From positions 1 to 33,903 of the forward strand of contig JADLCD010000139.1 in NCBI GenBank assembly GCA_020847395.1: DNA of 33,903 nucleotides. Direction: 5' to 3'. The translations under genes and the position numbers were made by a program. The stretch comes from Chitinophagaceae bacterium. Lineage in GTDB: Bacteria; Bacteroidota; Bacteroidia; Chitinophagales; Chitinophagaceae. Every line of letters begins with the position of its first letter. Positions within the stretch are counted from its first letter, which is position 1. Of this stretch, positions 6,277-14,131 are shown piece after piece. Under the pieces are notes generated by a model. It made no database searches. It had not been told where the DNA came from and saw nothing but the letters and a program-made list of their open reading frames with translations.

Positions 6277-8592
6277 TCAGAATTTGAAATTATAAGATAC
6301 GGATGGTATATACCTGAACAATGCCAGGCGAACGGCTTCTGTTTTATCCGGGTTGTCTTCACTTTCGCGAAAAGTAATTGTATAAGCATTCTCTCTTCCG
6401 TAAGCATTATACAAACTGAATGTAAGCTCTGATGAAAATCTTTTCCGTTGTTTTAAAAGCCATGTAGCGCCAACATCAAGCCGGTGATAAGAAGGCATTC
6501 TGTAACCATTGCGCTCTGTATAATAAAACACAACCTGGTCGTCTATCCTGTATTTGCCTGCGGGGAACGTAACCGCGTTGCCGGTATAATATATCCAGTT
6601 GGCAGATACCGACCATTTTTTACTCAGTTGATACGCTACTACCAGTGCAAGGTCATGTGTTCTATCCTGCTTGGCATTATACCATTTATTGTTGTTGATG
6701 CCATTTATCTGCCTTTCTGTTTTTGACAATGTATAACTTAACCAGCCGGTAAATTTTCCTGCCTTCTTTTTAAACTGCCATTCTAATCCGTAAGCGCGGC
6801 CCTTGCCGGAAAGTAGTTGCGCTTCAACAGCATCCGAATTAATAAATATATCCGCACCATCACGATAATCAATCTGGTTCTGCATGGTTTTATAATATGT
6901 TTCTACCGTGAGTTCATAATTATCATCCCATAAATTTTTATAGTAACCAATAGCAAACTGGTCAGCAATTTCGGGCTTGATAACATTGGTACTTGCCACC
7001 CATTTATCTGTTGGACTTGCCGTTGTGGAATTAGAAAGCAAATGCAGGTTTTGTACATTGCGTACATACGAAGCTTTAACTGATGATGTGCTGTTTAGCT
7101 GGTAACTTACTGCCAGCCGTGGCTCAGGATTGATATATGTTTTTACAAACTGCCCTGCTTTATAATGCATGGTATCCGTCACATTTCCATCTGCATCAAA
7201 CGCAAAAAAATCTCCTTTGCCTAATACGCTGAAGGTGGTTAGCCTGATGCCGTAAGTGATATTCACTTTGTCTGATGCTTTCCAGGTGTTGGTTGCGAAA
7301 ATACCGTTCTCCCATGAAAATCTTTTTTGCAGGTACTGTGCGTTAAAGCTGGATTGAGCACTTGCTGGCACTACTTCGCCTGGACGTATAATATGATATA
7401 CCGAATTAAAACCAAAACGCAGGTTATTGCGCGGCGTTAAATACCATTGAAATTCCTGCTTGAGATTAAGGTCGCGTATCTGCGAAAAAATATTGAAATC
7501 ATTAGCGCCGCTGCGTATGGAAATATTATAATTATAGTTACTTAAAATAAAAGAAGTATTGGAAAAAAGTTTGTTGCTTAAAACATGATTCCAGCGAACA
7601 GTGCCGGTTGCATTGCCCCAATCTAACCCGAATGTTTCACCTGCTTTCAAAACATCACGACCAAAATACCCCGAAACATAGAGCCGGTCTTTATCGCCAA
7701 AATTGTAATTGAGCTTGGCATTGATATCGTAGAAGTATAAAGTATTGCGGTTGAGTGAAGAATCTTTAGACAGTTTAAGAAACATATCTGCATAGGTTCT
7801 ACGAGCAGTAACCAAAAATGAAGATTTATCTTTTTGAATAGGTCCTTCTACATTCAGCTTTGCAGAAATAAGCCCGATGCCGCCGCTTACATTATAATCC
7901 TGGTTATTGCCATCATTCATTTTAATATCTAATACAGAAGACAGCCTTCCACCATATTGTGCAGGCATGCCGCCTTTATATACCGTCACATCTTTTATAG
8001 CATCTGAATTAAAGGTGGAGAAGAAACCCAACAGGTGTGAGGCATTGTATACTGTTGCTTCATCAAGCAAAATAAGATTTTGGTCTGCCGCGCCACCTCT
8101 CACAAAAAAACCGCTGTTGCCATCGCCTGCAGATTTTATACCAGGCAATAACTGCACCGTCTTTAATACATCTCTTTCTCCGAGTAATACCGGTATATTT
8201 TTTATTTCTTTTGTTGTTAATCTTTCCACACCCATTTGCGGGCTGCTTAAACTTCTGCTTTTGGAAGATGCGGTAATCGTAACATTGCCCAGGGTTTTGG
8301 ATTCATCTTCTAATAAAATATTTAATGTAACATCTTTGTTGAGCGTAATGTTTTGCGTATAAAATGCCAGCCCAACGGCAGACACTTCAATAATATGTTC
8401 GCCTACGGGAAGCGTGAGTGAAAAGAACCCATATTCATTACTGGTAGTGCCAGCATTACCGCTCCTTACACTGGCGCCAATAATGGTTTCTCCCGTTTTT
8501 TTTGATTTTACTGAACCGCTGATGGTAAATTTCTGCTGGGAGTACCCTTGCAGGAAAAAAAATAAAGACAATAATAAAAACAGTTGTTTCAT
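6277..8592 (-). CDS. TonB-dependent outer-membrane receptor with N-terminal carboxypeptidase-regulatory domain
   Basis: From ATG 8592 the product has 771 residues with signal peptide MKQLFLLLSLFFFLQGYSQ; a longer in-frame start at 8697 adds a second hydrophobic stretch and was rejected. Residues of about 20-105 are a CarboxypepD_reg-like domain (FTISGSVKSKKTGETIIGASV, NEYGFFSLTLPVGEH). The plug follows (ERDVLKTVQLLPGIKSAGDGNSG, FVRGGAADQNLILLDEATVYNASHLLGFF, VYKGGMPAQYGGRLSSVLDI), then a beta barrel ending SYNFKF with the C-terminal aromatic needed for outer-membrane assembly. It imports an unknown ligand driven by TonB/ExbBD. It is the first gene of an operon with the DUF4249 lipoprotein. 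It is not a SusC/SusD pair: there is no SusD-like gene, and the plug pattern matches the DUF4249-linked group. Confidence 0.92.
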   Translation of the reverse strand: MKQLFLLLSLFFFLQGYSQQKFTISGSVKSKKTGETIIGASVRSGNAGTTSNEYGFFSLTLPVGEHIIEVSAVGLAFYTQNITLNKDVTLNILLEDESKTLGNVTITASSKSRSLSSPQMGVERLTTKEIKNIPVLLGERDVLKTVQLLPGIKSAGDGNSGFFVRGGAADQNLILLDEATVYNASHLLGFFSTFNSDAIKDVTVYKGGMPAQYGGRLSSVLDIKMNDGNNQDYNVSGGIGLISAKLNVEGPIQKDKSSFLVTARRTYADMFLKLSKDSSLNRNTLYFYDINAKLNYNFGDKDRLYVSGYFGRDVLKAGETFGLDWGNATGTVRWNHVLSNKLFSNTSFILSNYNYNISIRSGANDFNIFSQIRDLNLKQEFQWYLTPRNNLRFGFNSVYHIIRPGEVVPASAQSSFNAQYLQKRFSWENGIFATNTWKASDKVNITYGIRLTTFSVLGKGDFFAFDADGNVTDTMHYKAGQFVKTYINPEPRLAVSYQLNSTSSVKASYVRNVQNLHLLSNSTTASPTDKWVASTNVIKPEIADQFAIGYYKNLWDDNYELTVETYYKTMQNQIDYRDGADIFINSDAVEAQLLSGKGRAYGLEWQFKKKAGKFTGWLSYTLSKTERQINGINNNKWYNAKQDRTHDLALVVAYQLSKKWSVSANWIYYTGNAVTFPAGKYRIDDQVVFYYTERNGYRMPSYHRLDVGATWLLKQRKRFSSELTFSLYNAYGRENAYTITFRESEDNPDKTEAVRLALFRYIPSVSYNFKF

Positions 8593-8767
8593 GAAGTATG
8601 ATTTAAGCTGACGCTTGAAATATGAACAGGCAATGGTTAATACGAGCAAAACAGAGAGTACGTTAAATTTGCGCGAAGATACAATACACAGGAACAAATT
8701 TTACGCCGGTACTATGATTGTACTTTTGTTAACAATTACAATTAATAAGGGAAATTCGTTGCATGTA

Positions 8768-8820
8768 AAACCTATAAGGTTTGCCGGGCGGTATTGCAGC
8801 GCTGCAAACCTTATAGGTTT
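8768..8820. repeat. Dispersed palindromic repeat, copy A
   Basis: Arms AAACCTATAAGGTTTGC (8768-8784) and its exact reverse complement (8804-8820) flank a 19-base loop. Copy B at 18158-18202 has the same arms in opposite orientation; its loop lacks the eight bases GGTATTGC present here. The shared loop sequence (CGGGC and AGCRCT) as well as the arms shows common descent rather than chance. Confidence 0.85.
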
Positions 8821-8910
8821 AGCAAGCCGTAATCTTATTTCAAATGAGACAATATGAACACTGAATCTGCCAGGCATTTATAATAATGCTCAACATTTGC
8901 GCTGCAGCCC

Positions 8911-9025
8911 AACAGATTTCTCTCCCGCCGCAATATGCATTCAATTCAATACAACCCGAGGGCGGAATCGAAATGACGATGCGTGTTTGCCGTCCTTTCG
9001 ACGGGGCCAACACGAACACCGGGTT
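8911..9025. repeat. Structured intergenic repeat containing a TCGAAATGACG-type block
   Basis: A GC-rich segment with nested complementary blocks: AACCCG (8953-8958) with CGGGTT (9020-9025), CGTGTT (8982-8987) with AACACG (9009-9014), and CCGTC with GACGG around a 5-base loop (8990-9004). It starts with CAGATTTCTCTCC and includes GGAATCGAAATGACG; similar GAGATTTCTC and TCGAAATGAC phrases are, from memory, frequent in dispersed repeats of this phylum. A GAGATTTCTCTCC block also precedes the MITE-like element (near 3225-3237). Confidence 0.5.
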
Positions 9026-9034
9026 ATCTTAACC

Positions 9035-9814
9035 CTAAAAATAAGTTTCCGCAGTAATACCAAAACTCAATAATAAATTTTCTCTGTTGGTGCGGGATAC
9101 TTTGTTGTAGGTTAAAGAAGAAGTAAAGCTTAACCATTTTCTCAACTTTATTGAAATATTGCTGGTAGAGCGAATAATATAGTCATCAAATTTTAACAGT
9201 GAAGGCTGCCAGAAATGCATACCATCCCAGGTAATGATATTATTAATAACCCAGCGGTGACGAAGTCTTAAAGAGTTCCTGATAGTCTGGTAATTTTCAT
9301 TGGTAACAGAATCTATTTTCAGGCTGCTTCTTTCATACAAAAGTCCATCACTTATAACCACCTCTATTTTAGGTTTGTTTACAAAATTATAACCTGCTCC
9401 TCCTCCACCCTGGAATTGCTGATTAATATTTAAAGAATAGCTTGATGTAAGATTTACAAGTCCCCAATAATATAATTTGCGGGTATTCTTATATAAATCT
9501 ACATTCAATCCTGTGGCAAAATCATTATTGGTTAAGCGTTTATCCTGTACACCATATATCCACGAAGCTGAACTGTTTAATGAAACTGTTTTTTTATTTA
9601 CACTGAAAGCAAAAGCATTATTCAACACAAATGATTTGCTTTGATTGGTTCGGTTTACAATGCCCGTGGTGGCAAACCTGCTATAGTAATGCACACTATC
9701 ATTAAACTGCGCAAGCAAATTTTGTGAAATACTGGTAATACAAATAAAACAGAAAATTGTTGAAATATATCTCTTCAAAACCTGGTGAAAATTAATAGCA
9801 TTAGTAAAATGCAA
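9035..9814 (-). CDS. Putative outer-membrane beta-barrel protein (DUF481-like)
   Basis: About 259 residues. A signal peptide (KRYISTIFCFICITSISQNLLAQ) is followed by alternating polar/hydrophobic strands, and the chain ends GITAETYF with a terminal phenylalanine typical of outer-membrane barrels. The layout (NKKTVSLNSSASWIYG, TRKLYYWGLVNLTSSYS, IRNSLRLRHRW, LRKWLSFTSSLTYNKVSRTNRENLLLSFG) resembles DUF481 proteins. No ATG occurs near the N-terminus: the first possible start is TTG at 9814, two bases after the upstream stop, and a second TTG twelve codons later would place the start just before the signal peptide. Translation is probably coupled to the PEBP-like gene. Function unknown. Confidence 0.65.
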   Translation of the reverse strand: MHFTNAINFHQVLKRYISTIFCFICITSISQNLLAQFNDSVHYYSRFATTGIVNRTNQSKSFVLNNAFAFSVNKKTVSLNSSASWIYGVQDKRLTNNDFATGLNVDLYKNTRKLYYWGLVNLTSSYSLNINQQFQGGGGAGYNFVNKPKIEVVISDGLLYERSSLKIDSVTNENYQTIRNSLRLRHRWVINNIITWDGMHFWQPSLLKFDDYIIRSTSNISIKLRKWLSFTSSLTYNKVSRTNRENLLLSFGITAETYF

Positions 9815-9816
9815 TA

Positions 9817-10275
9817 TTAAACCATTACATTCACTTCTTCATATATACCCATAAGTGAGCCATCGGCAATAATATATTGCCGGATTATATTCTGCAATTC
9901 CGTGTTTGATAAATCCTGCTTTAGTGATACCTGTTCGCCCAATGCATATACATAAAAATAATAACGGTATGGTTCAGATGAAAGAGATGACATTGCATAC
10001 ATAATTGGGCATGTAGCGTTTCTACCCATCATGAATGGAAAAGATAGTTCCGAATCTTTCACCGGGTTAATATTCCATGCCATCCATTTATCATAAACCC
10101 TGCCCGCTACGCCGGGTGCTTCAATAATAATGCAAATCGCCTTTGTATCTTCGGGGATATAAGCAATATTCAACGGCGGATTCATGTTTTGATAAATAAA
10201 CTCTGAAGGAATAGCATCTCCTTCCTTAAATGCAGTGCTGGTAACAGTAAGTTTTCCTTTTAATTGGGATACCAT
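9817..10275 (-). CDS. YbhB/YbcL (PEBP/Raf kinase inhibitor-like) family protein
   Basis: The product has 152 residues. The start LTVTSTAFKEGDAIPSEFIYQNMNPPLNI and the block IIIEAPGVAGRVYDKWMAWNINP match the YbhB/YbcL fold; YRYYFYVYALG is its conserved C-terminal strand. The usual ligand-pocket motifs DPDAP and GPxPPxGxHRY are degraded here (EAPG, and CPIMYAMSSLSSEPYRY), so the anion-binding site may be altered. Bacterial members are small soluble proteins of unclear role. It is the first gene of a two-gene unit with the barrel protein. Confidence 0.8.
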   Translation of the reverse strand: MVSQLKGKLTVTSTAFKEGDAIPSEFIYQNMNPPLNIAYIPEDTKAICIIIEAPGVAGRVYDKWMAWNINPVKDSELSFPFMMGRNATCPIMYAMSSLSSEPYRYYFYVYALGEQVSLKQDLSNTELQNIIRQYIIADGSLMGIYEEVNVMV

Positions 10276-10458
10276 GATTGATTATTTAACAGGATTGATA
10301 AAGCCAAACTTCATACCACTATGTGTAAGCGCTGTTTCATGCTTCAGATGCTCATATTGCTTGTTTTTTAATCAACCTGATTTCACATAATGTGTAAAAT
10401 TTTTCCTACTCCTTTAATTTGTATGAGTATGGATCAGATTTTAAAATAGTTTTATACA

Positions 10459-11112
10459 ATGGATATAGAATTAAATAATCAATGCCATAATTACTGTATG
10501 TTCGAACATGTTTTTAAAACACAACTTTCATTACTATCAGGCAATCAAAAATTGATTGAAAAATACTGGCTTGAAATAGTTGAACACTACTCAAAAAATA
10601 ATCGTCATTATCATAACCTAACCCATCTTGAATCTTTATTGTTATCACTATCGCCTGTTCAAAATGAAATAGCGGATTGGCAAACAATTGTTTTTTCAAT
10701 AGCGTATCATGATATTATTTATAACCCACTGAAAACAGATAACGAAAAGAAAAGTGCTGAGCTTGCCCATAAAAGATTATCGGCTTTATCACTGCCCATT
10801 TCAAAAATTGATAAATGCTTTGCGCAAATTATGGCAACCAAAATGCATAGCATTTCCGATGATGAAGACACGAACTTTTTTACAAATGCTGATCTTGCCA
10901 TTCTCGGTTGTGGCAGTGAAGACTATGCCAGGTACAGCAGGTTAATAAGAAAAGAATACAAAATATATCCTGACTTTGTTTATAATCCGGGACGGATTAA
11001 AGTGCTTAAACATTTTTTGGAAATGCCGCGGATTTATAAAACCCCTTATTTCTATAACAAATATGAAAAACAGGCAAGAATGAATATGGAATGGGAGATG
11101 AAAAACTTGTAA
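10459..11112 (+). CDS. HD-superfamily metal-dependent phosphohydrolase (COG4339-like)
   Basis: The product has 217 residues. HYHNLTHL (His52, His56) and IAYHDIIYNP (His84, Asp85) give the His...His-Asp metal ligands of the HD fold, and NADLAILGCGSEDYARYSRLIRKEY is the second conserved block of the COG4339 group. These are predicted metal-dependent phosphohydrolases; the substrate is unknown. It is cytoplasmic. A second methionine at codon 14 (10498) could also be the start. The gene stands alone and ends at a strong terminator. Confidence 0.82.
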   Translation: MDIELNNQCHNYCMFEHVFKTQLSLLSGNQKLIEKYWLEIVEHYSKNNRHYHNLTHLESLLLSLSPVQNEIADWQTIVFSIAYHDIIYNPLKTDNEKKSAELAHKRLSALSLPISKIDKCFAQIMATKMHSISDDEDTNFFTNADLAILGCGSEDYARYSRLIRKEYKIYPDFVYNPGRIKVLKHFLEMPRIYKTPYFYNKYEKQARMNMEWEMKNL

Positions 11113-11122
11113 CAGTTTAAAA

Positions 11123-11156
11123 TTTAAAAGCCTGTCGATACCGACAGGCTTTTAAA
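11123..11156 (+). terminator. Rho-independent terminator after the HD gene
   Basis: A perfect 15-bp stem (TTTAAAAGCCTGTCG and its complement) around a 4-base loop ends in a T-run on the plus strand, 11 bases past the stop. It also has an A/T-flanked form on the minus strand and may serve the tRNA-Ser transcript. Confidence 0.85.
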
Positions 11157-11172
11157 TAAATACAGTTAACCG

Positions 11173-11261
11173 CGGTGAGGGCGGGATTCGAACCCGCGGT
11201 ACAGAGTTACCCGTACGGCAGTTTAGCAAACTACTGATTTCAGCCACTCATCCACCTCACC
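11173..11261 (-). tRNA. tRNA-Ser (anticodon GCU)
   Basis: The 89-nt gene has acceptor stem GGTGAGG/CCTCACC with discriminator G and no encoded CCA. The anticodon arm is GTAGT-TTGCTAA-ACTGC with GCT in the loop. A long variable arm (CCGTACGGGTAACTCTGTACCG region) is typical of class II serine tRNA, and the T arm GCGGGTTCGAATCCCGC is perfect. It reads codons AGC and AGU. Confidence 0.95.
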
Positions 11262-11314
11262 AATCCTTTTGAAAGGACGGCAAAAAGAGGGTGAAAGATC
11301 AGAATACCCAAATA

Positions 11315-11590
11315 TTAAAATCGCTTTACACTAAAGTTTTTATACCCTTTTACTTCACCGTTAGTAACCGTTACATCTTTCACCTCGGCTCTTGCAGGTC
11401 CTTTACTACACCAGCTTACTAATGCAAGCACAGCTTCCTCTTTTCCTTCTGCAATTAACCCAACTGAACCATCCAGGTTATTCCACACCTCTCCTTTCAA
11501 ACCTAATCGCTGTGCTTCATCTGCCGCACTGGCGCGGTAATATACGCCCTGCACTTTACCGCTTATTTTTAATTGTTTATTTACGATCAT
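11315..11590 (-). CDS. acyP: Acylphosphatase
   Basis: The 91 residues match the family length. The motif GKVQGVYYRASA carries the phosphate-binding loop with catalytic Arg19, and GEVWNNLDGSV carries catalytic Asn37. The enzyme hydrolyses acyl phosphates such as carbamoyl- or 1,3-bisphosphoglycerate in the cytoplasm; its physiological role in bacteria is unclear. It begins 11 bases beyond the dnaA terminator with no obvious promoter of its own, so it may depend on read-through. Confidence 0.95.
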   Translation of the reverse strand: MIVNKQLKISGKVQGVYYRASAADEAQRLGLKGEVWNNLDGSVGLIAEGKEEAVLALVSWCSKGPARAEVKDVTVTNGEVKGYKNFSVKRF

Positions 11591-11600
11591 ATAGTGTCAA

Positions 11601-11630
11601 TAAAAAAGCCCCTGTGAAGGGGCTTTTTTA
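11601..11630 (-). terminator. Terminator between dnaA and acyP
   Basis: A perfect 13-bp stem (TAAAAAAGCCCCT / AGGGGCTTTTTTA) with a 4-base loop, T-runs on both strands, 15 bases past the dnaA stop. Confidence 0.88.
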
Positions 11631-11645
11631 AAAAATATTTTCAAA

Positions 11646-13079
11646 TTACATAGCAGCCAATTGTACTTTTTGTTGAAGGTCTACCACGCTCTCCCTGAAC
11701 AATCCATCTGTATCCATTAAATCCTTAACAGTTTGGCAGGAGTGTATTACAGTGGTGTGATCACGTCCGCCAAAATGTTCGCCAATAGTTTTTAAAGAAT
11801 TTTTAGTGAACTGTTTGGCAAGATACATAGTGATTTGCCTTGCCTGCACAATTTCCCTTTTGCGGGTTTTTTGCAGCAAACGTTCATAAGGAAGATTAAA
11901 ATAATCGCACACCATTTTTTGTATAGTTTCGATAGTAATCTCCTTTGATGAAGTTTTAACAAAATTACGTAATACCTTTTTTGCCAATTCTAAATCAATT
12001 TCTCTTTTGTTGAGCGAAGACTGTGCCAAAAGAGATATTAATGCACCTTCCAACTCTCTTACATTACTCTGTATATTGTAGGCGATATATTTTACCACGT
12101 CTTTAGGCATATCAAGCCCGTCATTCTTCATCTTACGCTCCAGTATATCCATTCTTGTTTCATAATCGGGCAACTGCATATCGGCGCTCAGTCCCCAACG
12201 GAAACGGCTCAATAATCTTTCCTGCACACCTTCAAGGTCTTTTGGAGATTTATCTGAAGTAAGTATCAGTTGCTTACCGCTCTGATGCAGGTGATTGAAA
12301 ATAGCAAACAATGCATCCTGGGATTTTTCTGCGCGATTAAAGAATTGAACATCATCAACAATTAATACATCAATCATCTGGTAAAAATGAATAAAATCGT
12401 TGATGGCATTATTACGGCTATGATCCTGGAATTGATTAATGAATTTTTCTGAGCTAACGTATAATACTATTTTATTAGGATGCTGGCGTTTTACTTCATT
12501 ACCTATTGCCTGCACAAGATGTGTTTTCCCCAATCCTACCCCACCATATACTACCAGTGGATTAAATGAAGTAGTACCCGGCTTTTCTGCAACGGTTTTA
12601 CCTGCACGCCTTGCCACCCTGTTGCAATCGCCTTCTATAAAAGCGTCAAATGAATACGCGGCGTTAAGCTGCGGATCTATCTGCACCTTTTTTAATCCCG
12701 GAATTACAAAGGGATTTTTTACAGGATTATTTACTACTAAAGGAAAATCCATTTCGTTATTAGAATATGTTTTAAAACCCTGCCCACTTACATCCATGGT
12801 AAGCGGCTTGTTTTTATCATTGCCACTGTCTACCATTATTCTATATTCCAGTCTCGCTTCTTTTCCTAATTCTCTCTTCAAAGTCTTTGCCAATAAATTT
12901 ACGTAATGCTCTTCTAAATATTCGTAAAAAAATTGACTGGGCACCTGAATTGTTAAAACTTTCTCAGTTAATGCTACGGGTTTAATAGGTTCGAACCAGG
13001 TATTGAAATGTTGCCATTCAACTATGTCCTTAATAATAGTAAGACAACTATTCCATACCTTATCGTAATTTTTCTCCAT
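11646..13079 (-). CDS. dnaA: Chromosomal replication initiator DnaA
   Basis: The product has 477 residues from ATG 13079; a TTG two codons earlier is less likely. Domain I (about 1-80) includes WQHFNTWFEPI. AAA+ domain III has Walker A GGVGLGKTH (about 179-187), Walker B LIVDDVQFF (239-247), sensor 1 LILTSD and the arginine-finger region ERLLSRFRWGL (287-297). Domain IV ends with the DNA-binding signature GGRDHTTVIHSC (437-448). It opens oriC in an ATP-dependent way and loads the helicase. Clear origin features (clustered DnaA boxes) are not visible beside it, and the neighbours are not the dnaN/recF/gyrB set, which is common in Bacteroidota. Confidence 0.98.
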   Translation of the reverse strand: MEKNYDKVWNSCLTIIKDIVEWQHFNTWFEPIKPVALTEKVLTIQVPSQFFYEYLEEHYVNLLAKTLKRELGKEARLEYRIMVDSGNDKNKPLTMDVSGQGFKTYSNNEMDFPLVVNNPVKNPFVIPGLKKVQIDPQLNAAYSFDAFIEGDCNRVARRAGKTVAEKPGTTSFNPLVVYGGVGLGKTHLVQAIGNEVKRQHPNKIVLYVSSEKFINQFQDHSRNNAINDFIHFYQMIDVLIVDDVQFFNRAEKSQDALFAIFNHLHQSGKQLILTSDKSPKDLEGVQERLLSRFRWGLSADMQLPDYETRMDILERKMKNDGLDMPKDVVKYIAYNIQSNVRELEGALISLLAQSSLNKREIDLELAKKVLRNFVKTSSKEITIETIQKMVCDYFNLPYERLLQKTRKREIVQARQITMYLAKQFTKNSLKTIGEHFGGRDHTTVIHSCQTVKDLMDTDGLFRESVVDLQQKVQLAAM

Positions 13080-13697
13080 TATCAATAAAGCAGTTTATAT
13101 AAATGAGTTAAGAATATCAGTTTGATTTTCGTCCCTTTTTCCTGAACAATTTTTTATTCAAAAAAAAGTAGGGCAGGGCGGCGAATATCAACATTTCCTG
13201 TTGAAAAAAAAATTTTTTATTCACTTGTTTTTTCCGCAATAATAACAGCCCCTGAATTCGCCAAGAACTTTATTTTTTTTCTTTTAAAGAACTGTTTCGT
13301 TTTCATCAAAAGGCCATCCAGGTACAAACAATTTTCATTGTTTCATCAACAAATGAAATCACATCCAAACTATTTAAAAATTTTCTTCCCGGATTTTTTA
13401 AGGATGCATCCGCATAGATTACATTGGATAGGTTTATTAAGATAAGGCTCTGTGCACTAACAAAAAATCAGCGAAAATATTCGCGGCAAAATCTTACGTG
13501 ATAATTGAGGCTGATTTGTTTTCCGGCTGGAGGCTGTAAAAACGTAAACAGGTATCAATAAGGAGGATAACATTTTTCATTTGTACAGCTTGCTTTGAAA
13601 CTGGTTTCAAGGTAATTTTTTTTTAATCAACATAAAAATAAAATTTCAAAAAAATGATAAAATAATACCGCTACTTTTGCCGCTTAATTATTTTACA
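13080..13697. other. Long gene-free stretch upstream of dnaA
   Basis: This 618-bp AT-rich gap lies between divergent dnaA and the DUF3127 gene. It holds a possible dnaA promoter (minus strand: TTG at 13189-13191, 18 bases, TACTTTTT at 13163-13170), small hairpins (GCGAA/TTCGC at 13471-13484; TTGAAA/TTTCAA just before a T-run near 13600) and an AAGGAGG-like motif (about 13561-13567) with no open frame behind it. Only one near-match to a DnaA box (TTATTCACT near 13217) was found, so an origin is not supported. Confidence 0.6.
13672..13679 (+). promoter_or_regulatory. -7 element for the DUF3127 gene
   Basis: TACTTTTG matches TAnnTTTG exactly and lies 18 bases before ATG 13698, implying a very short leader. 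No clear -33 TTTG is seen at the right spacing. Confidence 0.55.
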
Positions 13698-14078
13698 ATG
13701 AGTTATGATTTAACCGGCAAATTGGTTGCCAAATTTGAAACAGTTCAGCGTACAGCTACTTTCAAAACACGTGAGTTTGTTATTGAAAAAACAGAAGATA
13801 TTGGCGGGCGAATGATTACAAACTATGCAAAGTTTCAATGTGTGCAGGATAAAACTACAATGCCTGATCGCTTTAATACAGGAGAAACCGTAAAAGTGCA
13901 TTTTAATATAAAAGGAACAAAGTGGGAAAAGAACGGGCAGGTTAATTATATTACCAATCTTGATGCATGGAGAATGGAAAGCGTAAACCTGCAACAACCA
14001 GAAAACAGCGCCAGCGATACAGCACCGGCATATACAGCTTCAGATATTCCTGCAGCACCGGATGATTTGCCGTTTTAA
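13698..14078 (+). CDS. DUF3127-domain protein with SSB-like acidic tail
   Basis: The product has 126 residues from ATG 13698; the frame extends seven codons upstream to a TTG, but that lies in the -7 box and was rejected. The start MSYDLTGKLVAKFETVQRTATFKTREFVIE is the DUF3127 opening; the domain is beta-rich and runs to about residue 95 (WEKNGQVNYITNLDAWRMESV). A low-complexity Ser/Ala/Pro linker leads to the tail AAPDDLPF. This closely resembles the DDDIPF tip of single-stranded DNA-binding protein, which docks repair and replication enzymes. DUF3127 has no established function; an OB-like, ssDNA-related role is inference from the tail and fold pattern. Confidence 0.85.
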   Translation: MSYDLTGKLVAKFETVQRTATFKTREFVIEKTEDIGGRMITNYAKFQCVQDKTTMPDRFNTGETVKVHFNIKGTKWEKNGQVNYITNLDAWRMESVNLQQPENSASDTAPAYTASDIPAAPDDLPF

Positions 14079-14131
14079 GCGTAAGTAAGCCGTAAAAAGA
14101 GTTTTAGGATAACCACCTGACCTCAGTATAT

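Larger units (their letters stand above)
8593..9034. other. Repeat-rich intergenic stretch
   Basis: This 442-bp stretch has no supportable gene. It holds a possible promoter box for the receptor operon (TATCTTCG on the minus strand, 8674-8681, no good -33), a perfect 17-bp-arm hairpin repeat (8768-8820) and a second structured repeat (8911-9025). Confidence 0.7.

Noticed and set aside
8615-8857. 80-codon plus-strand open frame
   Set aside because: It runs through the receptor promoter region and the palindromic repeat copy A, so it is an accident of the repeat.
13561-13567. Strong AAGGAGG ribosome-binding-like motif
   Set aside because: No open frame of useful length starts within the right distance; Bacteroidota rarely rely on such sites.
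13080-13697. Possible oriC next to dnaA
   Set aside because: Only one near-match to a DnaA box; no clustered boxes or repeat array.
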